In this document: in pieces, positions 53,783 to 61,573 of the stretch
Position numbering within the stretch: position 1 is the stretch's first letter
Layout: each line of letters begins with the position of its first letter
Assembly (NCBI RefSeq): GCF_030063145.1
Contig: NZ_JASISM010000002.1
Span: 434,001 to 498,000 of the forward strand
Length of the DNA stretch: 64,000 bases
Reading direction: 5' to 3'
Origin: Cryobacterium sp. PH31-L1
GTDB lineage: Bacteria > Actinomycetota > Actinomycetes > Actinomycetales > Microbacteriaceae
The notes under the pieces: model-generated
Told to the model about the DNA's origin: nothing
Database searches by the model: none
What the model saw: only the letters and a program-made list of their open reading frames with translations
Position numbers and translations under genes: made by a program

Positions 53783-54748
53783 ATGTCGTGGTTGGTAACC
53801 GGCGGGGCGGGCTATATCGGCTCGCATGTGGTGCGTGCCTTCCAGGCTGAAGGCCTCGACGTGGTCGTGCTCGATGATCTCTCGAGTGGGCACGAGTCGT
53901 TCGTGCCCGCCGACGTGCCGTTTATTCGGGCCAACGTGCTCGACGGCGGAACCCTATTGCATGCCTTCCACGAGCATCACGTGCACGGCGTCGTTCATGT
54001 GGCCGGCTTCAAGTACGCCGGTGTTTCGGTCGAGCGTCCCCTGCACACCTACGAGCAGAACGTGACGGCCACCACTACGCTGCTCGCCGCCATGAACTCC
54101 GCCGAGATCGACCGCATCGTGTTCTCCTCGAGCGCCGCCGTCTATGGCACGCCGCACACCGACCTCGTCACCGAGCAGACGCCGAAGAGTCCGGAGTCGC
54201 CGTACGGCGAATCCAAGCTGATCGGCGAGTGGCTACTGCGCGACCAGGCGGTGGCGACCGGTCTGCGCCACACCTCGCTGCGCTACTTCAACGTGGTCGG
54301 CTCCGGCGACGTGTCGCTGAGTGACACCAGCCCGCACAATCTCTTTCCCCTGGTGTTCGCCGCGCTGCTCGACGGCCGCACCCCGCGCATCAACGGCGAC
54401 GACTATGCCACGCCCGACGGTACCTGCGTGCGCGACTACATTCACGTGGCCGACCTCGCGCTCTCCCATGTGGCTGCGGCGCGCCGCCTCGATGCCGGCG
54501 ACGCAATCGAACCGGTCTACAACCTTGGCAGCGGCGACGGCGTCTCGGTCGGCGAGATCATGGCCACGGTGCGCCGGGTCACCGGCATCGACTTCGAGCC
54601 CGAGATCGGCCCGCGCCGCGCTGGCGACCCGGATCGCATCGTGGCCTCCGGCGCGCTCGCCGCCCGTGATCTGCGCTGGAGCATGCGTCACACGCTCGAG
54701 CAGATGGTGCAGAGCGCTTGGGATTCTTCGCGCGCCGCCGCGCACTGA
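53783..54748 (+). CDS. galE: UDP-glucose 4-epimerase
   Basis: A 321-residue extended SDR enzyme. GGAGYIGSHVVRA at 7-19, HVAGFKYAGVSVERP near 72-86, SSSAAVYG at 115-122 and catalytic Y141/K145 in SPYGESKLIGEW are visible, followed by RDYIHVADLALSH. It is a second copy in addition to 34995-35966; it lies in the flank, in the conserved neighbourhood, and is likely the housekeeping UDP-galactose epimerase. The gene starts at ATG 53783. Confidence 0.92.
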   Translation: MSWLVTGGAGYIGSHVVRAFQAEGLDVVVLDDLSSGHESFVPADVPFIRANVLDGGTLLHAFHEHHVHGVVHVAGFKYAGVSVERPLHTYEQNVTATTTLLAAMNSAEIDRIVFSSSAAVYGTPHTDLVTEQTPKSPESPYGESKLIGEWLLRDQAVATGLRHTSLRYFNVVGSGDVSLSDTSPHNLFPLVFAALLDGRTPRINGDDYATPDGTCVRDYIHVADLALSHVAAARRLDAGDAIEPVYNLGSGDGVSVGEIMATVRRVTGIDFEPEIGPRRAGDPDRIVASGALAARDLRWSMRHTLEQMVQSAWDSSRAAAH

Positions 54749-54892
54749 GGCCAGCGACACGCCGGTCGGTGCAGCGATCGTGCTACGTTCGCAACATTAT
54801 TCTGAGGCTTTCGTACCCCCCGAATGCCCGAGTTTGTCGGCATCGGCGCGTCGCAACCCTCCAGCCCGTATTGAGGGTTTACGATCCGCGAC

Positions 54893-54921
54893 TTGACGTT
54901 AGGGAATTACACCGGTGTAAT
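54893..54921 (+). promoter_or_regulatory. Candidate whiB promoter
   Basis: TTGACG (54893-54898), 17-base spacer, TGTAAT (54916-54921): a close sigma-70-like promoter 45 bases before the whiB ATG. The palindrome at 54905-54922 overlaps the spacer and -10 box. Confidence 0.65.
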
Positions 54922-54922
54922 T
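54905..54922. promoter_or_regulatory. 18-bp perfect palindrome overlapping the whiB -10 box
   Basis: AATTACACCGGTGTAATT is a perfect palindrome within the spacer and over the -10 element, where a bound protein would block RNA polymerase. It is a strong candidate operator, though the regulator is unknown. Confidence 0.6.
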
Positions 54923-54965
54923 AGGTGCAGCACTAAACGGTGCGTAGCGAGGGCTGGGAGACGAT

Positions 54966-55283
54966 ATGGCTATACCTGACTATCGTTCCGGAGTACCAGA
55001 GGACTGGTTCGTTGACCCTGTCACCCTCGGTGTCCCGGGAGTACGACAAGATCTCGGCGACGAGAACCTTCTGGCCTGGCAGGCCGACTCGCTCTGCGCC
55101 CAGACCGACCCCGAGGCGTTCTTCCCCGAAAAGGGCGGCTCCACCCGCGATGCCAAGAAGATCTGCTCCGGCTGCGAGGTGCGCAACGAGTGCCTCGAAT
55201 ACGCGCTCAGCAACGACGAGCGGTTCGGCATCTGGGGTGGACTCTCCGAGCGCGAACGCCGCAAACTGCGAAAGCGCGCTTAA
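54966..55283 (+). CDS. whiB2: WhiB-family iron-sulfur regulator
   Basis: A 105-residue regulator of the Wbl family, which bind a [4Fe-4S] cluster and act with the primary sigma factor on promoters, often in cell division and wall genes. Cluster ligands are C44, C67, C70 and C76 (C-X22-C-X2-C-X5-C), followed by GIWGG at 88-92 and the basic ERERRKLRKRA end that binds DNA. ATG at 54966 follows GGGAG at correct spacing. WhiB2/WhmD is assigned from length, motif and location near manA and wall genes; the paralogue assignment is less sure than the family. Confidence 0.9.
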   Translation: MAIPDYRSGVPEDWFVDPVTLGVPGVRQDLGDENLLAWQADSLCAQTDPEAFFPEKGGSTRDAKKICSGCEVRNECLEYALSNDERFGIWGGLSERERRKLRKRA

Positions 55284-55615
55284 CCTTCAGGCGTTCGTAA
55301 GCGAATGCCGAGCGCTCACGCTGACCGCGCCGCGCTGGTAGTCGTTCGGTCCGGCAATCGTCCGCGCGGGCAATCCTGCCGGGCAGCGCAGCCGGAACGG
55401 GGCATCGCATCCGGTGCTGCGATGCACCGCCGGGCATAGGCGAACGGACGACCAGCGCACACGGCGACCCCGGCCGGGCCGGCCGTCGCAGACGGACCCG
55501 ACCCGGTCTCTGAGCGGATGCCGCGGCATCCGCTTGGCTATTGCCTCGCCAATATTCGAGGCGCGCCCTCTCAGTTCAGGGCCGCTGGCCGATCCCGACC
55601 TAGGCTGGTTCTGTT
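55284..55615. other. Gap between whiB and the large GT2 gene
   Basis: About 330 bases without a credible gene. It has a perfect 22-base palindrome AGCGGATGCCGCGGCATCCG (+CT) at 55513-55534 that joins two copies of the GCGGATGC word in opposite orientation and may be a hairpin terminator. Promoter signals for the next gene are not clear. Confidence 0.55.
55513..55534 (+). terminator. 22-base perfect palindrome, possible terminator
   Basis: An 11-bp inverted repeat built from GCGGATGCC and GGCATCCGC with no spacer. In RNA it would fold as a hairpin with a small loop. It lies 230 bases after whiB, so it may serve a longer transcript or be a repeat remnant. Confidence 0.35.
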
Positions 55616-58600
55616 ATGCAACCGAGAGTCACCGCCATCCTTGTCGCCCGAAACGGCGCGAAACACCTTGAGCGAACTCTCAAGGCGCTATCGCTGCAGA
55701 CCCGTAAACCCGACATTGTCATCACCGTCGACTGCGGTTCGAGCGATGCGACCGCAAAGATGCTCGCCGAATTCGGGCCGACCCAGTTCATTGCCGCTGA
55801 CTCAGATCTGAACTTCGGGCAGGCAATCGCTGCCGCCGTGCGCGTGAGCGCGCCGCCCACGCACGACCGGGAGTTGCTCTGGCTGCTCGCCCAGGACAGC
55901 GCGCCCGACCCGACCGCCCTCGAGGTGCTCGTTGACGCGCTCGAGATCGCCCCCTCGGTGGCCGTCGCCGGACCCAAGGTCATGGAATGGATCGCCGGCG
56001 AATATATCCACAACTTCGGCGAGTCGATGACGCCGACCGGCGCCACTGTGACCCTGGTCGAGAGCGAACTCGACCAGGGCCAGCACGACGGCCTGAGCGA
56101 TGTGCTCGCCGTCAGCGCCGGGGGCATGCTCGTGCGCCACACGGTGTGGGAACAGCTCGGCGGGTTCGACCCGGCACTGCCCACAGTGGATGATTCCCTC
56201 GACTTCTGCGTGCGGGTGCGGCTCGCCGGGTACCGAGTCTCGGTCGTTCCTGCCGCCCGCGTGGCCTCGGCCGGTGACGGTGTCGCCGGGCCGAACCAGT
56301 CCTCGCGGGGACGCCTCCGCCGTCGCCGCGTTCGCGCCGAACGTTCAGCGCAGCTGCACCGCCGGCTGGTCTACGCGCCCGCCGGAGCCCTGGTTTTCCA
56401 CTGGCTGTCACTGCTGCCGCTGGCCTTCGTACGTTCGCTCGGACAGCTGCTGCGCAAGGAACCCGGCGCGATCGTGGGCGAATTCTCGGCCGCGTTCGGC
56501 GCTGCGTTCAACGGCCTGCGGGTCAGCAACGCCCGCCGCTCGTTCGCGAAGACCCGCACGCTCGGCTGGGACGCGATCTCGACCCTGCGGGTTCCCTCCG
56601 CCGAGGTGCGCCGACGTCACTCGCTCAAGCGCGAGGCCAGCCTGTTCGGCCTGCACGGCGAACGTCACGAAATTCGATTCTTCTCCGGCGGCGGCGCCTG
56701 GACTATGCTCGCCGCAGCCGTCGTCGGCATCATCATGATGGTGCCGCTGCTCGGCGCCGACACCCTGATCGGCGGCGGGCTGCTGCCGCTTTCGCCGAGC
56801 CTGCCCGAACTGTGGTCGAGCGTCGGCTATGGCTGGCGTGACCTCGGGCTCGGCTTCGTCGGCGCCGCCGACCCGTTCGCCGCGGTCGTGGCCGTGCTCG
56901 GCTCGATCGCGTTCTGGTCGCCGTCGTTCTCCCTCGTGCTGGTCTACGCACTCGCCTTCCCGCTCGCTGCCGTCGGTGCGTGGATGGCCGCAACCCGGCT
57001 GACCGACCGCGGCAGCCTGCGCGCCCTGGCCGCCGCGCTGTGGGTGCTCGCCCCGACCTTTCTGATCGCCCTGGCTGACGGCCGCCCGGCCGCGATTCTC
57101 GTACATCTGCTGCTGCCCTGGCTATTCTTCGCCTGGTTTGCGGCCGCGCGCACCTGGTCGGCGTCGGCATCCGCTGCCCTGCTCTTTGCCGCCGTCGTCG
57201 CCTGCGCGCCCTCCCTCGCCCCGGCCCTGCTCGTGGTCTGGGCGCTCAGCGTGGCCCTGGCCGGCCGCCGCGTGATGCGCTTCATCGGCATTCCGCTGCC
57301 GGCGCTCGCGCTGGCCCTGCCCCTTCTGGTCAACCAGGGACTGCGCGGTGACTGGCTGAACCTCGTCGCCGACCCGGGCCTACCCGTGCCGAGCGGCCAG
57401 GCTCCCACCCTGCAACTGCTGCTCGGACTGCCCGGCAGTGACGGCTGGGCTGGCGTGCTCGACCGCTTTGGCGTCGAGGGCCTGGACCCGCAACTTTTCG
57501 TACCGATTCTTCTCGCGCCCCTCGCCGTGCTCGCCCTGCTCGCGCTCCTGCTGCCCGGCGCGCGTCTCGCCGGCGGTGCCTGGCTCGTTGCGCTGCTCGG
57601 ATTCGGCACCGCGGTTGCCGCCAACCAGCTCGTTCTCGCCGCGATCGGCGCCGAACCGGTGCGCGTCTGGACCGGCAACGGCCTCAGCCTGTACTGGCTC
57701 GGGCTGGTCGGCGCCCTCGTGATCGGCCTGCGCTCCCTGCGCCGCTTCGCCTCGACGCCCGGTGTGGTCGCCTCGCTCGCTCTGGCCGTGGTCGTGCTGC
57801 CGCTGGTCGCCTCGCTGCATCTCGGCACCGCCGCCGTGCGCGAGGGAACCGGGCAGACCCAGCCGGCCTTCGTCGCCGCTGAAGCCCAGATCGACAACCG
57901 GGTCGGCACGCTCAAGCTCGTTCCGCAGGCTGATGGCGGGCTGCTCGCCACGATCGAACGCGGTGTCGGCGCCACCCTGAACCAGCAGTCCACGCTGGAC
58001 AGCACCGACCAGACCCTCAGCGCCCGCGAAAAGGCACTCGCGGAGCTCGCCGGCAACCTGGCCTCCCGCAGCGGTCTGGAGACCAGCGCGGACCTCGCCG
58101 ATTTCGGCATCCGCTTTATCGTGTTGCAGCCGGGCGATGCGAATGTGGACGCCGCGGCCACCGCCCTGCGCACCGAAACGGCCCTGGACGGCAACTCGGC
58201 GCTGGCCCCGGTCGGCGACACCGAATTCGGCCGCCTGTGGCAATTCGGCGAAACGGATGCCGCAGCCTCCACCCCCATACCGGCTCGCGCCGGCGGCGTC
58301 TTCGGCCTGGTGACCCTGCTCATTGCCCTCGCCGTGGTGGGCAGCGCCGTTCTACTGTCGCTGCCGATCGGCGCAGGGCGTGAAGCCGTACGCCAGGCCA
58401 ACCGCGATGCCATTCGCCGGGCGGCCCGCGCCAACGCCAAGCAGAAGCCGAAGCGGGTGCGGCGGTCGAAGGGGGCGGTGCCCTCCGATCGTGATGAGGA
58501 GTTGGAGGTGCCGCTCGGCACCGACCTCGAAGCCGATCTGGCGATGGACCGGGAGACCGGCGTCGGGACCGGGTTGGAATCGGACGACGGGTTCGACGAC

Positions 58601-58735
58601 GACGATGCGGTGGCCGAACCAGCTGGCGACGCCGACGCCGCTGTCGCCTCAGGGGCTGGTGCGTCTGGCGCGCCGGGTGCCTCTGCCTTCGACCCGGCTG
58701 CCGCCGACCGACCGGAGGACGACAATGCCCGATAG
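55616..58735 (+). CDS. Large GT2 glycosyltransferase with multi-pass membrane domain
   Basis: A 1039-residue protein. The N-terminal GT2 domain (about 1-260) has TAILVARNGAKHLERTLKAL, VDCGSSDAT, the LAQDSAPD metal-binding region and VDDSLDFCVRVRLAGYR. About 12 hydrophobic helices fill roughly 360-930, followed by a disordered acidic C-terminal tail (about 960-1039). This arrangement, directly before a DUF5719 gene and after whiB2, is a recurrent actinobacterial neighbourhood; the enzyme is thought to act in cell-envelope glycan synthesis. Overlaps the next gene by 11 bases. Confidence 0.82.
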   Translation: MQPRVTAILVARNGAKHLERTLKALSLQTRKPDIVITVDCGSSDATAKMLAEFGPTQFIAADSDLNFGQAIAAAVRVSAPPTHDRELLWLLAQDSAPDPTALEVLVDALEIAPSVAVAGPKVMEWIAGEYIHNFGESMTPTGATVTLVESELDQGQHDGLSDVLAVSAGGMLVRHTVWEQLGGFDPALPTVDDSLDFCVRVRLAGYRVSVVPAARVASAGDGVAGPNQSSRGRLRRRRVRAERSAQLHRRLVYAPAGALVFHWLSLLPLAFVRSLGQLLRKEPGAIVGEFSAAFGAAFNGLRVSNARRSFAKTRTLGWDAISTLRVPSAEVRRRHSLKREASLFGLHGERHEIRFFSGGGAWTMLAAAVVGIIMMVPLLGADTLIGGGLLPLSPSLPELWSSVGYGWRDLGLGFVGAADPFAAVVAVLGSIAFWSPSFSLVLVYALAFPLAAVGAWMAATRLTDRGSLRALAAALWVLAPTFLIALADGRPAAILVHLLLPWLFFAWFAAARTWSASASAALLFAAVVACAPSLAPALLVVWALSVALAGRRVMRFIGIPLPALALALPLLVNQGLRGDWLNLVADPGLPVPSGQAPTLQLLLGLPGSDGWAGVLDRFGVEGLDPQLFVPILLAPLAVLALLALLLPGARLAGGAWLVALLGFGTAVAANQLVLAAIGAEPVRVWTGNGLSLYWLGLVGALVIGLRSLRRFASTPGVVASLALAVVVLPLVASLHLGTAAVREGTGQTQPAFVAAEAQIDNRVGTLKLVPQADGGLLATIERGVGATLNQQSTLDSTDQTLSAREKALAELAGNLASRSGLETSADLADFGIRFIVLQPGDANVDAAATALRTETALDGNSALAPVGDTEFGRLWQFGETDAAASTPIPARAGGVFGLVTLLIALAVVGSAVLLSLPIGAGREAVRQANRDAIRRAARANAKQKPKRVRRSKGAVPSDRDEELEVPLGTDLEADLAMDRETGVGTGLESDDGFDDDDAVAEPAGDADAAVASGAGASGAPGASAFDPAAADRPEDDNAR

Positions 58736-60182
58736 AAGCCAACTCGCCCGCATTGGCGGCCGGGCCGGACGCGGTGTGCTCGGCCTCGTCGGCATCGGTG
58801 TCGTCGTGGCGACTCTCGGCGCGGCCACGCTCGTGACGCTGCCGACCGTTGAACGCAGCCCGCAGTCCAGCGAGATCGCACCGCTGCCGAGTGAGCAGCA
58901 GCGCGTCTGCCCCGGACCCCTGATGACCCTCGCCGAGGACTCGACCCAGGCCCAGTCCGCGTCGAGTGTGGGGGCGGCATCCGCTGTGTATGGAGCGGTT
59001 TCGGGCGGTTCGCTCGAGCAGATTCGCCCCGAGGTGACCGAGATCAGTGCGGTCGACGACTCGAACAGCCGCCAGCCGCCGTTGCTGCTGACCGTACCCG
59101 TGCAAGACGGCGCGACCGTGCCGCCGCTCGTGGCCGGCAGTCAATCGCAGGTTGCCGCGACCGACACGCTCGGCGGCCTCGCCGTCGCGGCGTGCGCCGA
59201 AGCGGCCAGTGACAGCTGGATCGTCGGCGGCTCGACCGATATCGGACGCACCAGCCTGCTGCTGCTCGGCAACCCGACCCCCGTGCTCGCGACCGTCGAT
59301 GTGACGGTCTACGGCGAGAGCGGGCTCGTCGATGCTCCGGGCGCCACCGGAATTCTGGTGCAGCCGGGAGAGCAGCGGGTCATCTCGCTCGCCGGCCTCG
59401 CGCCGAACGTGAAATCGCCGGTACTGCAGGTCTCATCGCGCGGCGGCCAGGTGGCGGCGTCACTGGAGCAGAGCAGCATTCGCGGCATCGAACCGGGCGG
59501 CGTCGAGATCATCGGCACTACCGCGACGCCCGCCACGAACCAGATCATCGCCGGGGTGCGCGTTATGACGGCCGTCTCGTCGGATGCCGTGAACACGGGT
59601 GAGGGCTTCGATGAAGCCACCCCGTCGATTCGGGTGTTCGTGCCGGGTGACGTGGCGGCGACCGTGCAGATCGGCGTGACGAGCGCCGACGGAACTGCCG
59701 AGGGAACCTCGACCCAGGTGGACGTCGAGCCGGGCATCGCCACCGAGATTCCGCTGTCACCGCTGGCCGTCGGCAGCTTCTCGGTACAGCTGCGCTCCGA
59801 CGAACCGATCGTAGCGGCCGCCCGTACGGCCGTCGACAGCGCCGGCGGCAAGGACTTCGGCTGGTTCTCCGCGTCGGCCCCGCTCGAGGGTTCCTTCGTG
59901 GTGGCCGTGGCCGAGGGGCCGTCGCCGACGCTGCACCTCGTCAACGGCGGGGCAGCGGATGCCACACTCACCCTCACGCCCGCCGCGGGCACCCCGGTAG
60001 ACCTCACGGTGGACGCCGGGGCCAGCGCCACGGTGCCGCTTCAGAGCGGAGAGCGCTACTTGGTGAGTGGCGGATCCGAACTCTGGGCGCTCCTGGATTA
60101 CTCCGGCGACGGGGTGCTCTCATCGTTCGCGCTGAACCCGCCCGGGCCGCTCGCGGCGTCGATCCGCTTCTATACCCACTAG
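58725..60182 (+). CDS. DUF5719 family exported protein
   Basis: A 485-residue protein with one N-terminal membrane anchor (about 14-38, RGVLGLVGIGVVVATLGAATLVTL) and a large extracytoplasmic part of repeated beta-rich units. The ATG at 58725 overlaps the GT2 gene by 11 bases. DUF5719 genes commonly follow the giant GT2 gene in actinobacteria. The function is unknown; translational coupling suggests it works with the GT2 membrane enzyme at the outer face of the membrane. Confidence 0.82.
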   Translation: MPDRSQLARIGGRAGRGVLGLVGIGVVVATLGAATLVTLPTVERSPQSSEIAPLPSEQQRVCPGPLMTLAEDSTQAQSASSVGAASAVYGAVSGGSLEQIRPEVTEISAVDDSNSRQPPLLLTVPVQDGATVPPLVAGSQSQVAATDTLGGLAVAACAEAASDSWIVGGSTDIGRTSLLLLGNPTPVLATVDVTVYGESGLVDAPGATGILVQPGEQRVISLAGLAPNVKSPVLQVSSRGGQVAASLEQSSIRGIEPGGVEIIGTTATPATNQIIAGVRVMTAVSSDAVNTGEGFDEATPSIRVFVPGDVAATVQIGVTSADGTAEGTSTQVDVEPGIATEIPLSPLAVGSFSVQLRSDEPIVAAARTAVDSAGGKDFGWFSASAPLEGSFVVAVAEGPSPTLHLVNGGAADATLTLTPAAGTPVDLTVDAGASATVPLQSGERYLVSGGSELWALLDYSGDGVLSSFALNPPGPLAASIRFYTH

Positions 60183-60194
60183 TCGTTCAATTTC

Positions 60195-60264
60195 GACCGG
60201 GCCCAGGCCCGGAAACCGGGCCCATGTTCTATCGTGGGCCCAGCGACCGGGCCCGGGCCCGGAA
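60195..60264. repeat. 70-bp palindromic repeat, family R1, copy B
   Basis: Both GC-rich arms are present (GACCGGGCCCAGGCCCGGAA left, GACCGGGCCCGGGCCCGGAA right) around a centre GGGCCCATGTTCTATCGTGG, which is the reverse complement of the centres in copies A and C. Length is exactly 70 bases. Confidence 0.8.
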
Positions 60265-60312
60265 ACCCGACTCGGACTTCGGCCCAGTTCGGACGTCCCG
60301 TACGGAGCCCAT

Positions 60313-60343
60313 CCCGCGGACGGGGCCCGGGCTCCGTCCGCGG
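60313..60343. repeat. Perfect 11-bp GC hairpin
   Basis: CCCGCGGACGG and CCGTCCGCGGG around a 9-base loop. It lies between the R1 and R4 elements and could terminate the DUF5719 transcript 130 bases after its stop. Confidence 0.5.
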
Positions 60344-60367
60344 GGCCGATCTGCGTGGGCGAGGCGA

Positions 60368-60488
60368 AGCATTCGCTCGCCGAGCCGTGAGTTTGAGCTC
60401 GCCGTCGTCGCCGAGCCGTAGGTTCTGGGCCCAAATTGGCCGGCAAATGCCCCAAGACTCACGGCTCGGTGTCTGAAACTCACGGCTC
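60368..60488. repeat. Intergenic repeat, family R4, copy 2
   Basis: Starts GCATTCGCTCGCCGAGCCGT and GAGTTT, as copy 1 at 53535-53660. Two CTCACGGCTC units follow near 60458-60488. Counted by eye. Confidence 0.65.
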
Positions 60489-60601
60489 CGCGCAATCCAG
60501 CCTGGCGGGCGCGGCACCCGTTGCTGAAGTCGGGATGGCCCGAGTACGCAGGTTTCGATGGCACACTGAACACTCGACTGTTATGACGCTGGGAGCCGCT
60601 T

Positions 60602-61573
60602 GTGACGCTTGACCCGACTGCCGACCAACTTGCTGCACCCTTGGCCGAATCGCTGGCCGAATCGCTGGTCGACCCAACTGCCCGGGCTGAGATTGCCGTG
60701 ATCGGCGGATCCGGCCTCTACGAACTTATTGACCCGGCCGGCGCCGTGACGCACCAGGTGCAGACCCCCTACGGGTCCACGGCGGTCACGATCGGCCTGC
60801 GAGCCGGTCGCCGCGTCGCGTTTCTGCCGCGACACGGCAGCGGACACAGCGTCGCCCCACACCTGATCAACTACCGCGCGAACATCTGGGCGCTGGCCTC
60901 GATCGGTGTGCGGGCCATCATCTCCTCGTCGGCGGTCGGGGGAGTCACCCCGGAGTATGCGCCCGGGCTGCTCGTGGTCACCGACCAGTTCATCGACCGC
61001 ACATCGGGACGCCCCGACACGTTCTACGACCGGGAATCGGTGCAGCACCTCTCCGCCGCCGACCCGTTCGATCCGCTGTTGCGTCGCTATGCGGTGAGCG
61101 CGCTCGAGGACCTCGGCGAGAACTTCGCCCCCACCGGAACTGTCGTCGTCATTCAGGGCCCGCGGTTTTCGACCCGGGCGGAGTCGGTCTGGTTCCGGTC
61201 GATCGGCGCGCACATCGTCAATATGACCGCCTACCCCGAGATCGTGCTGGCCGGCGAACTCAACATGGGCACGGTCAACCTCTCGTTCGTGACCGACGCC
61301 GATGCCGGGCTGGCTCCGGTGCTCGAAGCCGACGCCGCCGAGACCGGTCACGCTCGCGCCGCAGGATCTGATGTCTCCACCGAAACGGATGCCGTGACCG
61401 CCTCGGTCGTGTTCCGCCGCCTTCGCGACGCCCAGCCGCGCATTCTCGCCGCGATCGACGGCATCCTGCGGGCCCTGCCGACCGACTTCGCTCCGCGTGA
61501 GCTCATCGATCCGACCCAGGTTGACGCCGTGCTCGCCCGCTCCGTGCTGTCTGACCCGCAGGAGCTGACGTGA
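60602..61573 (+). CDS. S-methyl-5'-thioadenosine phosphorylase-like enzyme
   Basis: A 323-residue purine-nucleoside phosphorylase of the MTAP/PNP class: phosphorolysis of 5'-methylthioadenosine or a purine nucleoside to base and sugar phosphate. The core starts IAVIGGSGLYELID near 30, with LPRHGSGHSVAPHLINYRANIWAL (H of the phosphate/ribose site) and NMTAYPEIVLAGELNM near 213-228. Starts at GTG 60602 after a short N-terminal extension. It overlaps the epimerase gene downstream by 4 bases (GTGA), so they form an operon, though no metabolic link is obvious. Confidence 0.85.
   Translation: MTLDPTADQLAAPLAESLAESLVDPTARAEIAVIGGSGLYELIDPAGAVTHQVQTPYGSTAVTIGLRAGRRVAFLPRHGSGHSVAPHLINYRANIWALASIGVRAIISSSAVGGVTPEYAPGLLVVTDQFIDRTSGRPDTFYDRESVQHLSAADPFDPLLRRYAVSALEDLGENFAPTGTVVVIQGPRFSTRAESVWFRSIGAHIVNMTAYPEIVLAGELNMGTVNLSFVTDADAGLAPVLEADAAETGHARAAGSDVSTETDAVTASVVFRRLRDAQPRILAAIDGILRALPTDFAPRELIDPTQVDAVLARSVLSDPQELT

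Larger units (their letters stand above)
60183..60601. other. Gene-free gap with R1, hairpin and R4 repeats
   Basis: About 420 bases holding, in order, the R1 copy at 60195-60264, a hairpin at 60313-60343 and an R4 element at 60368-60488. No credible gene seen on either strand. Confidence 0.6.

Noticed and set aside
56944-58980. 678-codon minus-strand open frame under the large GT2 gene
   Set aside because: Antisense shadow; its translation is S, R, A and P-rich without any motif, while the plus strand encodes a recognisable membrane protein.
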